Positions 43,274 to 51,727 of a stretch of 64,000 bases of DNA are shown piece after piece (within the stretch, counting starts at the first letter, position 1; every line of letters starts with the position of its first letter). Below the pieces are notes generated by a model that did no database searches, was not told the DNA's origin, and worked only from the letters and a program-made list of their open reading frames with translations. The position numbers were made by a program, and so were the translations under genes. Location: IMG/VR virus record IMGVR_UViG_3300019757_000007, positions 1 through 64,000 of that record; one strand, 5' to 3'. Source of the stretch: a virus.

Positions 43274-44287
43274 CTATTTACCAGCTTTAACTTTTTTCAT
43301 TTCGTCTTCTTCGATGTACTCAAATTCATCCCAACCTAAGTTTTCTTCATCTTCCATAAATTGAGCAGCGCCTTCCCAACCAAGTAAATCACTTTCCTCA
43401 GCTAAATCTGGAGCAGCATCTGCAATACAAGTCGCTAGCATTCTCATACCTTGATTCTTGATTACATCTTTACTTCTTTTACTAATCTTTTTAGAAGCTT
43501 TACCAATAAGTAATGCTCTCGAAGAGATTGTTGGAATATTAATTAACTTTCCATTCACTTTATATGAAACCACTGCTGGTTCAAAGAATGGTGCTCTCAT
43601 AGCGATAGCTGCATGATTCATTTCAACTAGCATATATTTACCACTATTTAAAATCTTTTGAGCATCAGCAAATGGTGAACTACCAACTAACATAATAGGT
43701 TTACCGGAATTGATCATACTTCCAACATCAGCCATAACTTTTAATCTAAAATTTAAACCTAATTTATTACTTAAAGCTTTTGCAACTACACTTGAACCAG
43801 AGTTACTTACGATTATCTGATCTTTTAATGTATTGATATCTAAAGTTACTGGTTGAACATTTCCAATTGCATTATTAAATTTATCTCCTAGCATTGAGAA
43901 CATATCAGCATCTGGATTTTCTGGTTTATATCCAAATGGAATAAATATATTTACTGGCTCTTTATCTAAGTAAGCAATTACTTTCAATTTTTTATCGTTG
44001 ATTTTTGAATTCTCAGAAGCTAAAACCATCAGAGTTGCAATATCGGTCATACCAATTCTATACTTCTTAGTCATAAGACCATCAATATTATCAACCGCAC
44101 CAGTCGCTTCAGTTGAAATATAATCATCTCTATTAATATCTGTATTTGGACAGTACTCTAAAATTTCAGTTGCATATTTAATATACGTTCCAGTTGGTTT
44201 ACCTGTTCCCCATATTCTATTTTTTGCTCCGAAAGCACTTACACTTAATAACATAACACTTAGTGCTAATAATAATAATTTTTTCAT
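43274..44287 (-). CDS. Secreted TAXI-family solute-binding-like protein
   Basis: 337 residues with a clear signal peptide (MKKLLLLALSVMLLSVSAFG). The mature start RIWGTGKPTGTYIKYATEIL resembles the GTG-x2-G-x-YY motif of TAXI (TRAP transporter) binding proteins. ATGAVDNIDGLMTKKYRIGMTD matches the later TGGSVxNxxLLxxGexdxGixQ block in spacing (longest run given here is 20). The C-terminus has an acidic tail (EDEENLGWDEFEYIEEDE). No TRAP membrane subunits are nearby. It stands next to two membrane proteins and would act in the periplasm; why a phage makes it is unknown. Confidence 0.8.
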   Translation of the reverse strand: MKKLLLLALSVMLLSVSAFGAKNRIWGTGKPTGTYIKYATEILEYCPNTDINRDDYISTEATGAVDNIDGLMTKKYRIGMTDIATLMVLASENSKINDKKLKVIAYLDKEPVNIFIPFGYKPENPDADMFSMLGDKFNNAIGNVQPVTLDINTLKDQIIVSNSGSSVVAKALSNKLGLNFRLKVMADVGSMINSGKPIMLVGSSPFADAQKILNSGKYMLVEMNHAAIAMRAPFFEPAVVSYKVNGKLINIPTISSRALLIGKASKKISKRSKDVIKNQGMRMLATCIADAAPDLAEESDLLGWEGAAQFMEDEENLGWDEFEYIEEDEMKKVKAGK

Positions 44288-44307
44288 TTTTTTCCTTTTT
44301 TAATTTA

Positions 44308-44335
44308 ACTAAGCTAAGCTGCTTAGCTTAAGACA
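44308..44335. repeat. AAGCTAAGC hairpin related to the AGCT family
   Basis: AAGCTAAGC/GCTTAGCTT palindrome (44311-44329) after the 44348 gene stop. Shares AGCTTAAG with copy 1 at 1545. Confidence 0.5.
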
Positions 44336-44347
44336 GTTGTTCTAAGT

Positions 44348-44518
44348 TTAGTAACCTTGATGGTAACCACTAGAATTACTTGAAGTACTTGAAGTACTTG
44401 GTTTATTCATAACAGCAATAACACCTGCAACTATAACTACCCCAATTACTATTTTAGAAATTAATTTCCACTTTTTATTTGCTCCAGTTATTTCACTGTA
44501 ATCTATATCATTTGCCAT
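44348..44518 (-). CDS. Small single-pass membrane protein of 56 residues
   Basis: ATG at 44518. A basic stretch NKKWK precedes a hydrophobic helix (about 20-37, ISKIVIGVVIVAGVIAV), then a Ser/Thr tail encoded by a repeated ACTTCAAGT and ending SGYHQGY. N-in/C-out topology is expected, placing the tail in the periplasm beside the TAXI-like protein. Unknown. Confidence 0.65.
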   Translation of the reverse strand: MANDIDYSEITGANKKWKLISKIVIGVVIVAGVIAVMNKPSTSSTSSNSSGYHQGY

Positions 44519-44521
44519 TTT

Positions 44522-45271
44522 TTATTCTCCTTCTATTTCTGCAATTTTACTTGCTGCATCAATCTCTGCTACTGCATTACAGTAATCAGTATCTATAGCG
44601 TCAAATGCTTCTAATGTTAACATTTCATTAACTTTAGAGTCTCCAGCCATTGTATTAAGTTTATCAGCAATATCTGCAAACTCATCTTTTAATTTATAAT
44701 CTTCTACCATATCTTCAAACGACTTATTATTTTTATAAACCATTTTAACATTCTTTGTAACTAAGTCAACTGCTTTCTTAGCTGCATCATACATAGTTTG
44801 TAAAGATTTATTAGTTTTTTCATTTTTAGAAGTTCCAAGTTTCATTTTAAGTTTAGAAAGATGTCCTTCCATTTCAACTAAACCAGCTTTCTTTTGCTCG
44901 TATACTTTATGTCTTTCTATAATTTGAAGCTTAAGATGTTCAATGGCATTATCTCTTGCTTCAGCAATTCTAACCTGAATCAATTTTCTTTTTATTTTAT
45001 CTTGGATAATAGGATCAGCATCTTTTAAAGCTTTGAATCCATATTTAGCTGCAATACCAAAACCAATTAAAGCAATAGCTGCTACAATTCCGCTTAAAAT
45101 ATTTATAAAAAACATTCCAGCTAGAAGTATTCCACCCACTAATAAACCACCACCAATAAGATGTTGTTTATTTATATTAAGAGGCTGCTTTTCAAATTCT
45201 TGAATAGCCTGATTCTCTTTACCAATATTCTCTTTCAATTGTCCAAATGACAATAAATTATTTTTCCCCAT
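44522..45271 (-). CDS. Membrane protein with long cytoplasmic coiled coil
   Basis: 249 residues. Two adjacent hydrophobic helices (about 39-57 and 60-78, Gly-rich: LIGGGLLVGGILLAG..., GIVAAIALIGFGIAA) are followed by about 120 residues of helix with Lys/Glu heptads. Reminiscent in plan of PspA-like or of phage membrane scaffolds, but no sequence match. It forms a set with the small membrane protein and the TAXI-like protein downstream. Confidence 0.75.
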   Translation of the reverse strand: MGKNNLLSFGQLKENIGKENQAIQEFEKQPLNINKQHLIGGGLLVGGILLAGMFFINILSGIVAAIALIGFGIAAKYGFKALKDADPIIQDKIKRKLIQVRIAEARDNAIEHLKLQIIERHKVYEQKKAGLVEMEGHLSKLKMKLGTSKNEKTNKSLQTMYDAAKKAVDLVTKNVKMVYKNNKSFEDMVEDYKLKDEFADIADKLNTMAGDSKVNEMLTLEAFDAIDTDYCNAVAEIDAASKIAEIEGE

Positions 45272-45311
45272 TTTTTCTCCATTTTAAATTTAATGTTTCT
45301 TCGTGTTAATT

Positions 45312-45327
45312 GAACGCATCGGCGTTC
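45312..45327. other. Short GC-rich hairpin
   Basis: GAACGC-ATCG-GCGTTC, a six-base-pair stem standing between 45271 and 45374. No U-tract on either side; perhaps a stabiliser at the end of the 45374 message. Confidence 0.45.
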
Positions 45328-45373
45328 TACTTTGGCTTAATCGAAATGATTATCATCCCCCCAAATTATATTA

Positions 45374-45685
45374 TTATTTCTTTGTGGTTCTTTTGCCATC
45401 TTTCTTTCCTTTAGTATATTTTAACTTCTTTAAAATATCTGGATGTCGATCTAAATATTTAATAACATCTTCTTCATTGACTTCCTTCTCTTCAAGAGGA
45501 AAAAGTTTAAAGTAGGTTTTTATCATCAAAGCTGCTACAACAGAATGAGTCAAAATTATACCAAATGGTATTAAATTGTAGGTTAAAATCTTTTCGACTA
45601 AAGAAATAGTAGTTGGGGCTATAAAATAAAACCCTGTACTAAGTGTTAAAAAACTACCAATCTCAACACCATCATTTTTCCTCAT
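45374..45685 (-). CDS. Small membrane protein, first gene of promoter-4 unit
   Basis: 103 residues from Met at 45685 (AAAGGAAGAAAGTT upstream). Hydrophobic segments about 8-28 and 35-58, then a Lys-rich tail ending GKKDGKRTTKK. First gene after the conserved promoter at 45750. Unknown. Confidence 0.66.
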   Translation of the reverse strand: MRKNDGVEIGSFLTLSTGFYFIAPTTISLVEKILTYNLIPFGIILTHSVVAALMIKTYFKLFPLEEKEVNEEDVIKYLDRHPDILKKLKYTKGKKDGKRTTKK

Positions 45686-45712
45686 AACTTTCTTCCTTTC
45701 TAATAGAAGTAA

Positions 45713-45737
45713 TAAAATAATATAACTTTTCAATTAT
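45713..45737 (-). promoter_or_regulatory. 5' leader hairpin with GAAA loop, copy at promoter 4
   Basis: TATAATT-GAAA-AGTTATA then TTATTTTATT, identical to the element at promoter 1. Confidence 0.55.
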
Positions 45738-45749
45738 ATCATCTTATCT

Positions 45750-45769
45750 GATTATAATATATCTATACT
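45750..45769 (-). promoter_or_regulatory. Conserved phage promoter, copy 4
   Basis: Exact 20-mer, preceded on the minus strand by CTTTATAATAAGTAATGTAA. Lies about 40 bases after the CCTGTCG hairpin of recJ. Confidence 0.78.
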
Positions 45770-45809
45770 TTACATTACTTATTATAAAGCTATCTTTAGC
45801 TAAAACTAT

Positions 45810-45846
45810 CGACAGGAAATGAAGAGTTACGGATTATCCGTAACTC
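45810..45846 (-). terminator. Hairpin plus CCTGTCG element, copy 3
   Basis: GAGTTACGGATAATCCGTAACTC stem (10 base pairs, 45824-45846; longest run split as GAGTTACGGA/TCCGTAACTC) including the recJ stop, then TTCATTTCCTGTCG. Confidence 0.6.
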
Positions 45847-47524
45847 TTTCAAAGTTTAAAATTCTTAATGATAATTTTTCGCTTCCTCTAAATGTATCAA
45901 TATCTGGTTTAAAAGTAATATAGTACTCTTCTCCTTTAAGTGGTTCTTTATCATGGAAGAAAAATAACCCTTTAAAATTAAGCATACCTTTTGAATCAGT
46001 AATACTTAAAGTTTGGTGATTTTTTTGCTTTCCGATAATATTAAATGATTTAATTGTAGCTCTAGTAGTAAATGCTGGTCTTGGAAATTTTTCCCCGAAT
46101 GGTTCAAACTTCTGTAATCTATGATATAAATCAATATCGATAGTATTTATATCTACATATCCCATACTAGAAATTTTTGGTTTAAATTGGTCTTTTTCAA
46201 TAAGACTGGATTTATGGATTATCTTTTTATAGAATTCATCGAAATTATCTTTATGAACTCCAATACCTAATGCTACCTTATGTCCTCCAACATGATCAAT
46301 TAATGAATTAATATCGTCATCCCTAAACATACCAAGTATATTAATATCTCCAACCGATCTACCACTACCCGAATAGATTCCTGTTTCTTCATTAAGATTT
46401 AATACAATACAAGGTTTTTTATATTTCTCAGCTAATCTACCAGCAATAATACCAAGTACTCCTTTATATTCTTTATGGAAGTTTCCAGGAATACAAATGA
46501 AATTAAGATTATCTATCCCATTTACTTTCTTAGGGAGAAACTCCTTATATCTATACTCTACATAGTCTAATAATTTCTGTTGTCTTTCTTTTCTAGTATC
46601 ATTTATATTTCCTAGATATTCAAACCATTCTAAAGAAGCTTTATCATCTTCTTGTATTAAAAAATTAGCACCATCATCTGCTTTTGTAATTCTTTGGGTA
46701 GCATTAATTAATGGAGTAAATCCAAATGCTATATCTTCGGCAGTAGGCGAATCATTTTTAGTTTCTAGAAAAGTTTTAGCATACGCTCTTGGCGAGTTCT
46801 TTATTTTGCTATTTACTAAATAATCTTGGACGAAGAATCTGTTAAGATGTTTATTAACTGGCATAACATCAGATAAAGTAGTTAAAGCTAATTCTCCTAA
46901 AAATTCATGATACATATCAATATCTAACTTGTACTTTTCGGCTATTGCTTTAAATAAAAACCAACATACTACGCTTCCAGAAATATCTGGATAAGGAAAG
47001 TTACATCCAGGTTGATGTGGATCAACTACAGCTAACCCTTCTTTACTATTTGATAAAGGCCATATTTCTGGATCAATTTGGTGATGATCGTTAATAATAA
47101 CTTTAGCTCCAATAGAATGAGCTTGATCAATAGCCGCTTTAGCAGTAATACCATTATCAAAAGTAATATATAAATCAGCTGGAAATTTATCTACATGTAA
47201 TGGTAGAAATCCATAACCTTCTTTTCTATTAGTAATTGTCATATTTAAATTTGGATAATGAAAATATTTCTTAAAGAAAAACCAAGCGATAGTATATGTT
47301 CCTAGTCCATCCATATCACTATCATGTACTAAACATATTCTTTTATTTTGCGATACTGCTTCTACGAACATATCTACTGCTTTTTCCATATCTTTAAATT
47401 CTAAAGCATTTGGTATTTCTTCTATTGAAGATATCTGTTTTTCGATATTTAATTTCCCTTTTAAAATATCTTCTATTTCTTCTATGTTATTAAATTGTTT
47501 TAAATTTAAATATTCTGCATCCAT
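45827..47524 (-). CDS. recJ: RecJ-like single-strand 5'-3' exonuclease
   Basis: 565 residues from Met at 47524 (AAAAGGGAAAAAT upstream). All RecJ/DHH motifs are visible: HDSDMDG (67-73), TFDNGI, INDHHQ and TTLSDVMPV. The DHHA1 part has GVLGIIAGRLAEKY, SGSGRSV and GGHKVALGIGV, and an OB-like C-terminus follows. RecJ degrades 5' ends of single-stranded DNA in recombination and mismatch repair. Full length and apparently active. Followed by the CCTGTCG hairpin and promoter 4. Confidence 0.94.
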   Translation of the reverse strand: MDAEYLNLKQFNNIEEIEDILKGKLNIEKQISSIEEIPNALEFKDMEKAVDMFVEAVSQNKRICLVHDSDMDGLGTYTIAWFFFKKYFHYPNLNMTITNRKEGYGFLPLHVDKFPADLYITFDNGITAKAAIDQAHSIGAKVIINDHHQIDPEIWPLSNSKEGLAVVDPHQPGCNFPYPDISGSVVCWFLFKAIAEKYKLDIDMYHEFLGELALTTLSDVMPVNKHLNRFFVQDYLVNSKIKNSPRAYAKTFLETKNDSPTAEDIAFGFTPLINATQRITKADDGANFLIQEDDKASLEWFEYLGNINDTRKERQQKLLDYVEYRYKEFLPKKVNGIDNLNFICIPGNFHKEYKGVLGIIAGRLAEKYKKPCIVLNLNEETGIYSGSGRSVGDINILGMFRDDDINSLIDHVGGHKVALGIGVHKDNFDEFYKKIIHKSSLIEKDQFKPKISSMGYVDINTIDIDLYHRLQKFEPFGEKFPRPAFTTRATIKSFNIIGKQKNHQTLSITDSKGMLNFKGLFFFHDKEPLKGEEYYITFKPDIDTFRGSEKLSLRILNFERVTDNP

Positions 47525-47575
47525 ATTTTTCCCTTTTAATTTTATCCTTAATATATCTATTAGAACTAAGTCCAA

Positions 47576-47612
47576 GATAGCTAAGAACTAGCTCACTACC
47601 TCCAGCTATTCT
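47576..47612. repeat. AGCT-rich hairpin repeat, copy 5
   Basis: Plus strand GCTAAGAACTAGCTCACTAC, then CTCCAGCTATT, between the recJ start region and the terminator at 47634. Confidence 0.65.
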
Positions 47613-47633
47613 AGTTTTTTATTTATCGGTACA

Positions 47634-47662
47634 ATAAAAAAAATAAGACCGAAGTCTTATTT
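47634..47662 (-). terminator. Rho-independent terminator with UUCG loop
   Basis: AATAAGAC-TTCG-GTCTTATT (47642-47662) then TTTTTTTATT on the minus strand, overlapping the stop of the 47662 gene. Confidence 0.85.
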
Positions 47663-48102
47663 TAATTATCAACTTCTATATGTTTTATTGTAAAGAATTT
47701 TTTATATATAAAAGTCTCTCTATTACTATATAATAAATAACCGAAGAATAAGTTACATACAAAATTTAACCAATCGATATTTTGATTAGCTATTGTATAC
47801 CAGGTATGATAAATAACTATTAATAAAATCCAATAATAAACAACTCTTCTATCATTTAACCATAAAAAATAAATAATTAAATCATAAGCGGCTATATAAT
47901 AGGCAGCTACTAAATCTTGAGATAATGTTTTCTTCTCTGATAAATTAGCAATATTATCTCCAAATATATCTGTAAATACTCCTAATCCAATTACAACATG
48001 ACTAATTACTAACCAAGCCAGAAAAAAATAGAATAGTGTATGTAGAGAAGGACTTCTATTATTTGGATTTAAAAATCTTTTTACTTTTTCTTTAAATGTC
48101 AT
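47662..48102 (-). CDS. Multi-pass membrane protein
   Basis: 146 residues. Hydrophobic helices at about 22-45, 70-86, 88-107 and 110-127; Trp/Tyr-rich, with a Lys/Arg N-terminus. Four-pass topology likely. Unknown role, with its own terminator. Confidence 0.7.
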   Translation of the reverse strand: MTFKEKVKRFLNPNNRSPSLHTLFYFFLAWLVISHVVIGLGVFTDIFGDNIANLSEKKTLSQDLVAAYYIAAYDLIIYFLWLNDRRVVYYWILLIVIYHTWYTIANQNIDWLNFVCNLFFGYLLYSNRETFIYKKFFTIKHIEVDN

Positions 48103-48111
48103 TTTCTACCT

Positions 48112-48615
48112 TTATCTTATTAAGGGTAAATATTTTTTTACTATATCTGGTACCCAATATGGAAATCTATTACATAATAATTCACCTACTTTAAAGTAGG
48201 TGAATTTCTCTGAACTTAAATCTGGATATTTTCTTTTTTCCATACAATCATGGGTAATATAATTATGGAAATCGGCACATTCTTTAAGTGTCCAATTACT
48301 AAAATCTATCGCTGGTTTAGTTAGATTATGATTTAGATAGTGAACATTAATCCAATCATTTAACTCTTTATAATTCTCATTAATAGTATCTTCATCTTTC
48401 AAATCTAATATCTCACAAATATAAGTAAGAATACAATAAAAATTATCATTAACAACTGCAATACTATGTTCTCCCGAACCACCACCAATTAATATTGTAT
48501 ATGATGAGGCGGTAGTTTCAGCCCCCATTCTAGTATCTTCTTGTTTTAAATAATAAGTTTCTATATTTAAAATACTAGGTAAAATATCATGGTCTAATGC
48601 ATCTATATAACTCAT
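48112..48615 (-). CDS. Unknown protein
   Basis: 167 residues. TASSYTILIGGGSGEHSIAVVNDNFYC is a beta hairpin with a GGGSGE turn (27 residues described by position 36-62, given here only in part). The rest is helical with WTLKECADFHNYI. No nucleotide-binding motif. Ribosome site GAAAGGATAAAA. Confidence 0.66.
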   Translation of the reverse strand: MSYIDALDHDILPSILNIETYYLKQEDTRMGAETTASSYTILIGGGSGEHSIAVVNDNFYCILTYICEILDLKDEDTINENYKELNDWINVHYLNHNLTKPAIDFSNWTLKECADFHNYITHDCMEKRKYPDLSSEKFTYFKVGELLCNRFPYWVPDIVKKYLPLIR

Positions 48616-48631
48616 TTTTATCCTTTCATTT

Positions 48632-48661
48632 GCTGGCAGCTAGCTCACTATAGCCAGCTAC
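48632..48661. repeat. AGCT-rich hairpin repeat, copy 6
   Basis: GCTGGC...GCCAGC outer stem with the CTATAGTGAGCTAG core, overlapping the stop of the 48658 gene. The cleanest stem of the family. Confidence 0.7.
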
Positions 48662-49161
48662 TGTTTAAATAATTCCTGATCAGTTAAAGCTTCTTTATAA
48701 CTATCAGAACCATAATAAGAATCAACCTCAACTACTTCTATTGATATTTCCTCTTCGTCTTCATTTGCTTGTTTGTACTCTTCTATTAATTCTTGATCAA
48801 TTATTGTATAAGTAGTAGTATCTCCAAACTCAATAGTAGTAACAGCATATAATGTTACTGGTTGAACTTCTCTAAAATTATCTTCTTCTTTTAACCTATG
48901 GAAATATTCGATAGTACCTTTAAGAAGAGTTTCTTTATTTGGAATATTATAGGTACCAAATTCTTTTATAATAAGTTCTTCTGTAGCTAAAATACAATCC
49001 GTTAATTTACCATATTTATATTGGAACTTATCTTTTTTACCATTATTTGTAAAACCTAATCTTACTTCTACCTCATTTTCAGTACAAGCTGAAAGTTTAC
49101 CTACAAATAAACCACCTTCGTTTTTTAAAATAACAATATCGTTTTTTTTCATTTTTATCAT
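48658..49161 (-). CDS. Unknown protein, related in plan to 49528-49845
   Basis: 167 residues. The N-terminus, NDIVILKNEGGLFVGKL followed by an EVEVRLG strand, resembles GDISILLQPEGFYLGRI...ILQIG in the gene at 49528; each is followed by a helical segment. This could be a small beta-barrel. The C-terminus is acidic. Starts with ATGA coupling to the frameshifted gene upstream, and AAAGGAG before ATG. Confidence 0.68.
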   Translation of the reverse strand: MIKMKKNDIVILKNEGGLFVGKLSACTENEVEVRLGFTNNGKKDKFQYKYGKLTDCILATEELIIKEFGTYNIPNKETLLKGTIEYFHRLKEEDNFREVQPVTLYAVTTIEFGDTTTYTIIDQELIEEYKQANEDEEEISIEVVEVDSYYGSDSYKEALTDQELFKQ

Positions 49162-49531
49162 TTTTTTTCTCCTTTTTCATTTATAAAGCAACTTAATGCC
49201 CGACCTCTATATTCATTTATTCTTGTCATCATTGAAGATAAAGAATCAAAATTAATTTGATTTTCATTATCAATATTATTAGTATCTGTTATAGCATAAT
49301 GGTTTTCATTATAACAAGTTAAGAAAACAGAAGTTTCTACTAACCCAAAAATCCAACCATCTTCGTTACCATCATCTATCTCTATAAAATCAATTATATA
49401 ATAATCATCCCCTTCCGTAATAATTTGCTCAGAATAAAGTTTTTTTAATTCTTCTGGAACAACTAAGTTTTTATTACCAAACCAATTTTCTAAATTTTCT
49501 AGGGTGTTTTTATTTCAACTGTTAACGTCAT
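49158..49531 (-). pseudogene. Frameshifted gene (or programmed -1 frameshift)
   Basis: The ATG at 49531 is coupled by ATGA to the upstream stop. It opens MTLTVEIK, then meets TAG after ten codons. A -1 shift in the A5 run at 49507-49511 joins it to an open frame of about 112 codons (TLENLENWFGN..., ending ALSCFINEKGEKK), which stops by ATGA overlap at the next start. The second frame has no start of its own. Either one A has been lost or ribosomes slip at A-AAA-AC. Trp/Asp-rich protein; function unknown. Confidence 0.72.
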
Positions 49532-49845
49532 AATTTTTTTTCCTCATCTATTTTTTTTAGCAGAGCCTGATAATATTCAAGCATCATTTTTTCCATTTTT
49601 TCCGGTTCCTTTAATTTAAATTGACCTACTAAATCAATAAGTCTTTCTTCGCTAGCGACCTTAAAACATTGATTCAGAGCAATTTTTCTAGCAGATATAT
49701 CAGATGAATTAATTCCAATTTGAAGAATACTTTGTACTTCATTCTTCTCATATATTCTACCAAGGTAGAAACCTTCTGGTTGTAATAATATAGATATATC
49801 TCCAATATTAAGTAAATCTATTTCGTTTATTGTATTATTTATCAT
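49528..49845 (-). CDS. Unknown small protein
   Basis: 105 residues. A beta-rich start (NIGDISILLQPEGFYLGRIY) and helical end (EKMEKMMLEYYQALLKKI). ATGA overlap with the frameshifted gene, one-base overlap upstream. Shares its opening with 48658-49161. Unknown. Confidence 0.66.
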   Translation of the reverse strand: MINNTINEIDLLNIGDISILLQPEGFYLGRIYEKNEVQSILQIGINSSDISARKIALNQCFKVASEERLIDLVGQFKLKEPEKMEKMMLEYYQALLKKIDEEKKL

Positions 49846-50300
49846 TAACTTTCCTTTATTAATTTTCTACCGATGTACTTAAACTTACCTTCCAATAAAC
49901 CACAATTAATTTTTGTAGTTAATAGAAGTTCCTGTAACTGATTTAAATTTATTTTTACTTCAAAATGGTATGGATGTAAAAAGAATATTTGAGTACTATA
50001 AGTACCTTTAGATAATCTGAGAAATCTCCAACCCTCTAAAAACTTCTCTTCAAAAACTATTACCTCATCTCTTGCTGGATAAATAGCTTGTCGAGTATTA
50101 TAAAAATCGCTTAATTTTGGAGGTATTTCGCCTTTCACTACTTTACCAATTACAGCTGTTTTTATATTAGAACCGGTTGCCAATTTAGCTCTTAATAAAA
50201 ATTGATTACCTTTTAATTTTGGTAGATCATCTATTTTATAAGTATCTAATAACGATAACATACCTAACTTATCTGCTTGAATTAAATCATTACGAAACAT
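49845..50300 (-). CDS. Unknown protein, tandem paralogue of the next gene
   Basis: 151 residues. Matches the 50290-50784 protein block by block: LGMLSLLDTYK, NQFLLR, IPPKLSDFYN, YPARDEVIVFEEKFLEGWRF, HPYHFEVKI, GLLEGKFKYI. Conserved Gly, Trp and His residues suggest one fold kept after duplication. Function unknown. Confidence 0.74.
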   Translation of the reverse strand: MFRNDLIQADKLGMLSLLDTYKIDDLPKLKGNQFLLRAKLATGSNIKTAVIGKVVKGEIPPKLSDFYNTRQAIYPARDEVIVFEEKFLEGWRFLRLSKGTYSTQIFFLHPYHFEVKINLNQLQELLLTTKINCGLLEGKFKYIGRKLIKES

Positions 50301-50784
50301 CTTTATTTCCTTCCGGTTCTCTTAATAAAGTTTTATTAGTATGTTTAAATTTACCTTGAAGAATCCCATTCTTAATTTGAATATTTTCCATTAATTCAGC
50401 AAAATTAGTATCTGAAATTTCAATATCAAAACCATAAGGATGTTGGATAATTACCCAAGTTCTACTACTTCCATATCTAAAACTTTTAAATTTCCAACCC
50501 GCAAAAAAATCTTCTTTATAAATTACCACTTCCTCTTTATTAGCTGGATAAGTAAGATCATTATTATATCTACGAAAATCTAAAAACTTTTTAGGTATTG
50601 TCCCATTTTTATTTAATCTTGTAATAATAACTTCTTTTCTACTATGTTGTGGTCTAGCACGATTTTCCAAATAATACAACTTTAATAAAAATTGATCTTC
50701 TTCTAAATCAGTTACCTCCGATAATTTTATGGTATCTAATAAAGATACCATACCTAATACTTGAGCACTTATTTGGGTTACCAT
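50290..50784 (-). CDS. Unknown protein, tandem paralogue
   Basis: 164 residues: LGMVSLLDTIK, DQFLLK, TIPKKFLDFR, YPANKEEVVIYKEDFFAGWKF, QHPYGFDIEI, GILQGKFKHT. About ten residues longer than its partner, with a charged tail EPEGNKDVS overlapping the next start by 11 bases. Ribosome site GGAAAAAAT. Confidence 0.74.
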   Translation of the reverse strand: MVTQISAQVLGMVSLLDTIKLSEVTDLEEDQFLLKLYYLENRARPQHSRKEVIITRLNKNGTIPKKFLDFRRYNNDLTYPANKEEVVIYKEDFFAGWKFKSFRYGSSRTWVIIQHPYGFDIEISDTNFAELMENIQIKNGILQGKFKHTNKTLLREPEGNKDVS

Positions 50785-50807
50785 ATTTTTTCCTTTTCTA
50801 ATTAAAT

Positions 50808-50835
50808 AAAAATTAAGAGACTAAGCCTCTTAATT
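50808..50835 (-). terminator. Rho-independent terminator
   Basis: AATTAAGAG-GCTTAGT-CTCTTAATT (50811-50835) then TTTATTT, past the HD-hydrolase stop. Confidence 0.75.
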
Positions 50836-51663
50836 TTAAACATGCACTTTTAATTGATCACATAAAGCTTTTGCTTGAGATACAAACATAGACTCTTTAT
50901 ACTTCCCATTTTCAACTTGATGCACTAAGAACTCTAAGAACTCTATATACTTATTAAGGGTACCTTTTTTTATAAAGTATTCTTTACTTCCAAATAAGTT
51001 AAACCACTTATCGACCATTTTACAATACCAGAAATCTTCATTAAATGTATCGATATTATCTTTCATGAATTGGAATTCATCCATAGAACTCATTCCTTCT
51101 TCGATAGTACAATGACCAATTAATGAAGTTACTCTGTCTGTAATATATCTATTTTTAAATAGTTGTTCTAACTTAGCTTGGATCTGCTCTAGCGTAACGC
51201 TAGTATCTTCAATAACATCATGGCCAAGTAAAGCTACTGCAAGAACAACTCTATTGATAAAGGATAATTCATCTGAGTTATTATCTTCCATTACCATAAA
51301 GGCGCAAGCGATTGGATGACAATAATATGGAGTTCTCCCATCATGTCCTCTAACTGCATTTCTTGGACTTAACGATTTCTTCATATGGGCTTCAGATATG
51401 AATCCAGCAAAGTTTGCTAATTTATTTTGAAGATCATCAATTACAATTTCCCCTTCAATTAAATGAAATAGATCTAATTCTCTTACTTGAGCGTCTGGGT
51501 AATTGCAAATAAAATCATTGATATTTACATTATGTTCTTGTACTGTTTTAAGTACCTTGATTAAACCACCAGCTGCAATAATTGCTTTTTCATTTTTAGC
51601 TTTATTCAGTACATTTAAATTACTATTTTTTATTATATTTTCTATAATTTTATTGTCGAACAT
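50836..51663 (-). CDS. HD-domain hydrolase resembling SpoT/MESH1 (p)ppGpp hydrolases
   Basis: 275 residues. The core has HDGRTPYYCHPIACA (107-121), ALLGHDVIEDTSVT (144-157) and later NRYITDRVTSLIGHCTI. This is the order of SpoT-type HD enzymes (H-x-G-x2-Y-x2-HP, LLHDVIEDT). HP116-117 and HD148-149 are the expected metal ligands. SpoT-like HD proteins remove pyrophosphate from (p)ppGpp. The extra N-terminal 90 residues and C-terminal 80 are helical. Inferred role: damping the host stringent response. Confidence 0.85.
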   Translation of the reverse strand: MFDNKIIENIIKNSNLNVLNKAKNEKAIIAAGGLIKVLKTVQEHNVNINDFICNYPDAQVRELDLFHLIEGEIVIDDLQNKLANFAGFISEAHMKKSLSPRNAVRGHDGRTPYYCHPIACAFMVMEDNNSDELSFINRVVLAVALLGHDVIEDTSVTLEQIQAKLEQLFKNRYITDRVTSLIGHCTIEEGMSSMDEFQFMKDNIDTFNEDFWYCKMVDKWFNLFGSKEYFIKKGTLNKYIEFLEFLVHQVENGKYKESMFVSQAKALCDQLKVHV

Positions 51664-51695
51664 TTTCTTTCTCCGTTTTTAATTTAAAGTTTTTA

Positions 51696-51713
51696 AAGGG
51701 ATCGAAATCCCTT
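51696..51713 (-). terminator. Hairpin terminator after the Nudix gene
   Basis: AAGGG-ATTTCGAT-CCCTT stem followed by TAAAAACTTT on the minus strand. The U-tract is weak. Confidence 0.55.
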
Positions 51714-51727
51714 AAGTTGTTTAATGC

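Noticed and set aside
49495-49531. Stop-codon reassignment (TAG read as an amino acid) to explain the early stop in the 49.5 kb gene
   Set aside because: TAG clearly ends real genes at 53223, 59019 and 60786, and further stops follow in the same frame; a -1 shift explains the data better.
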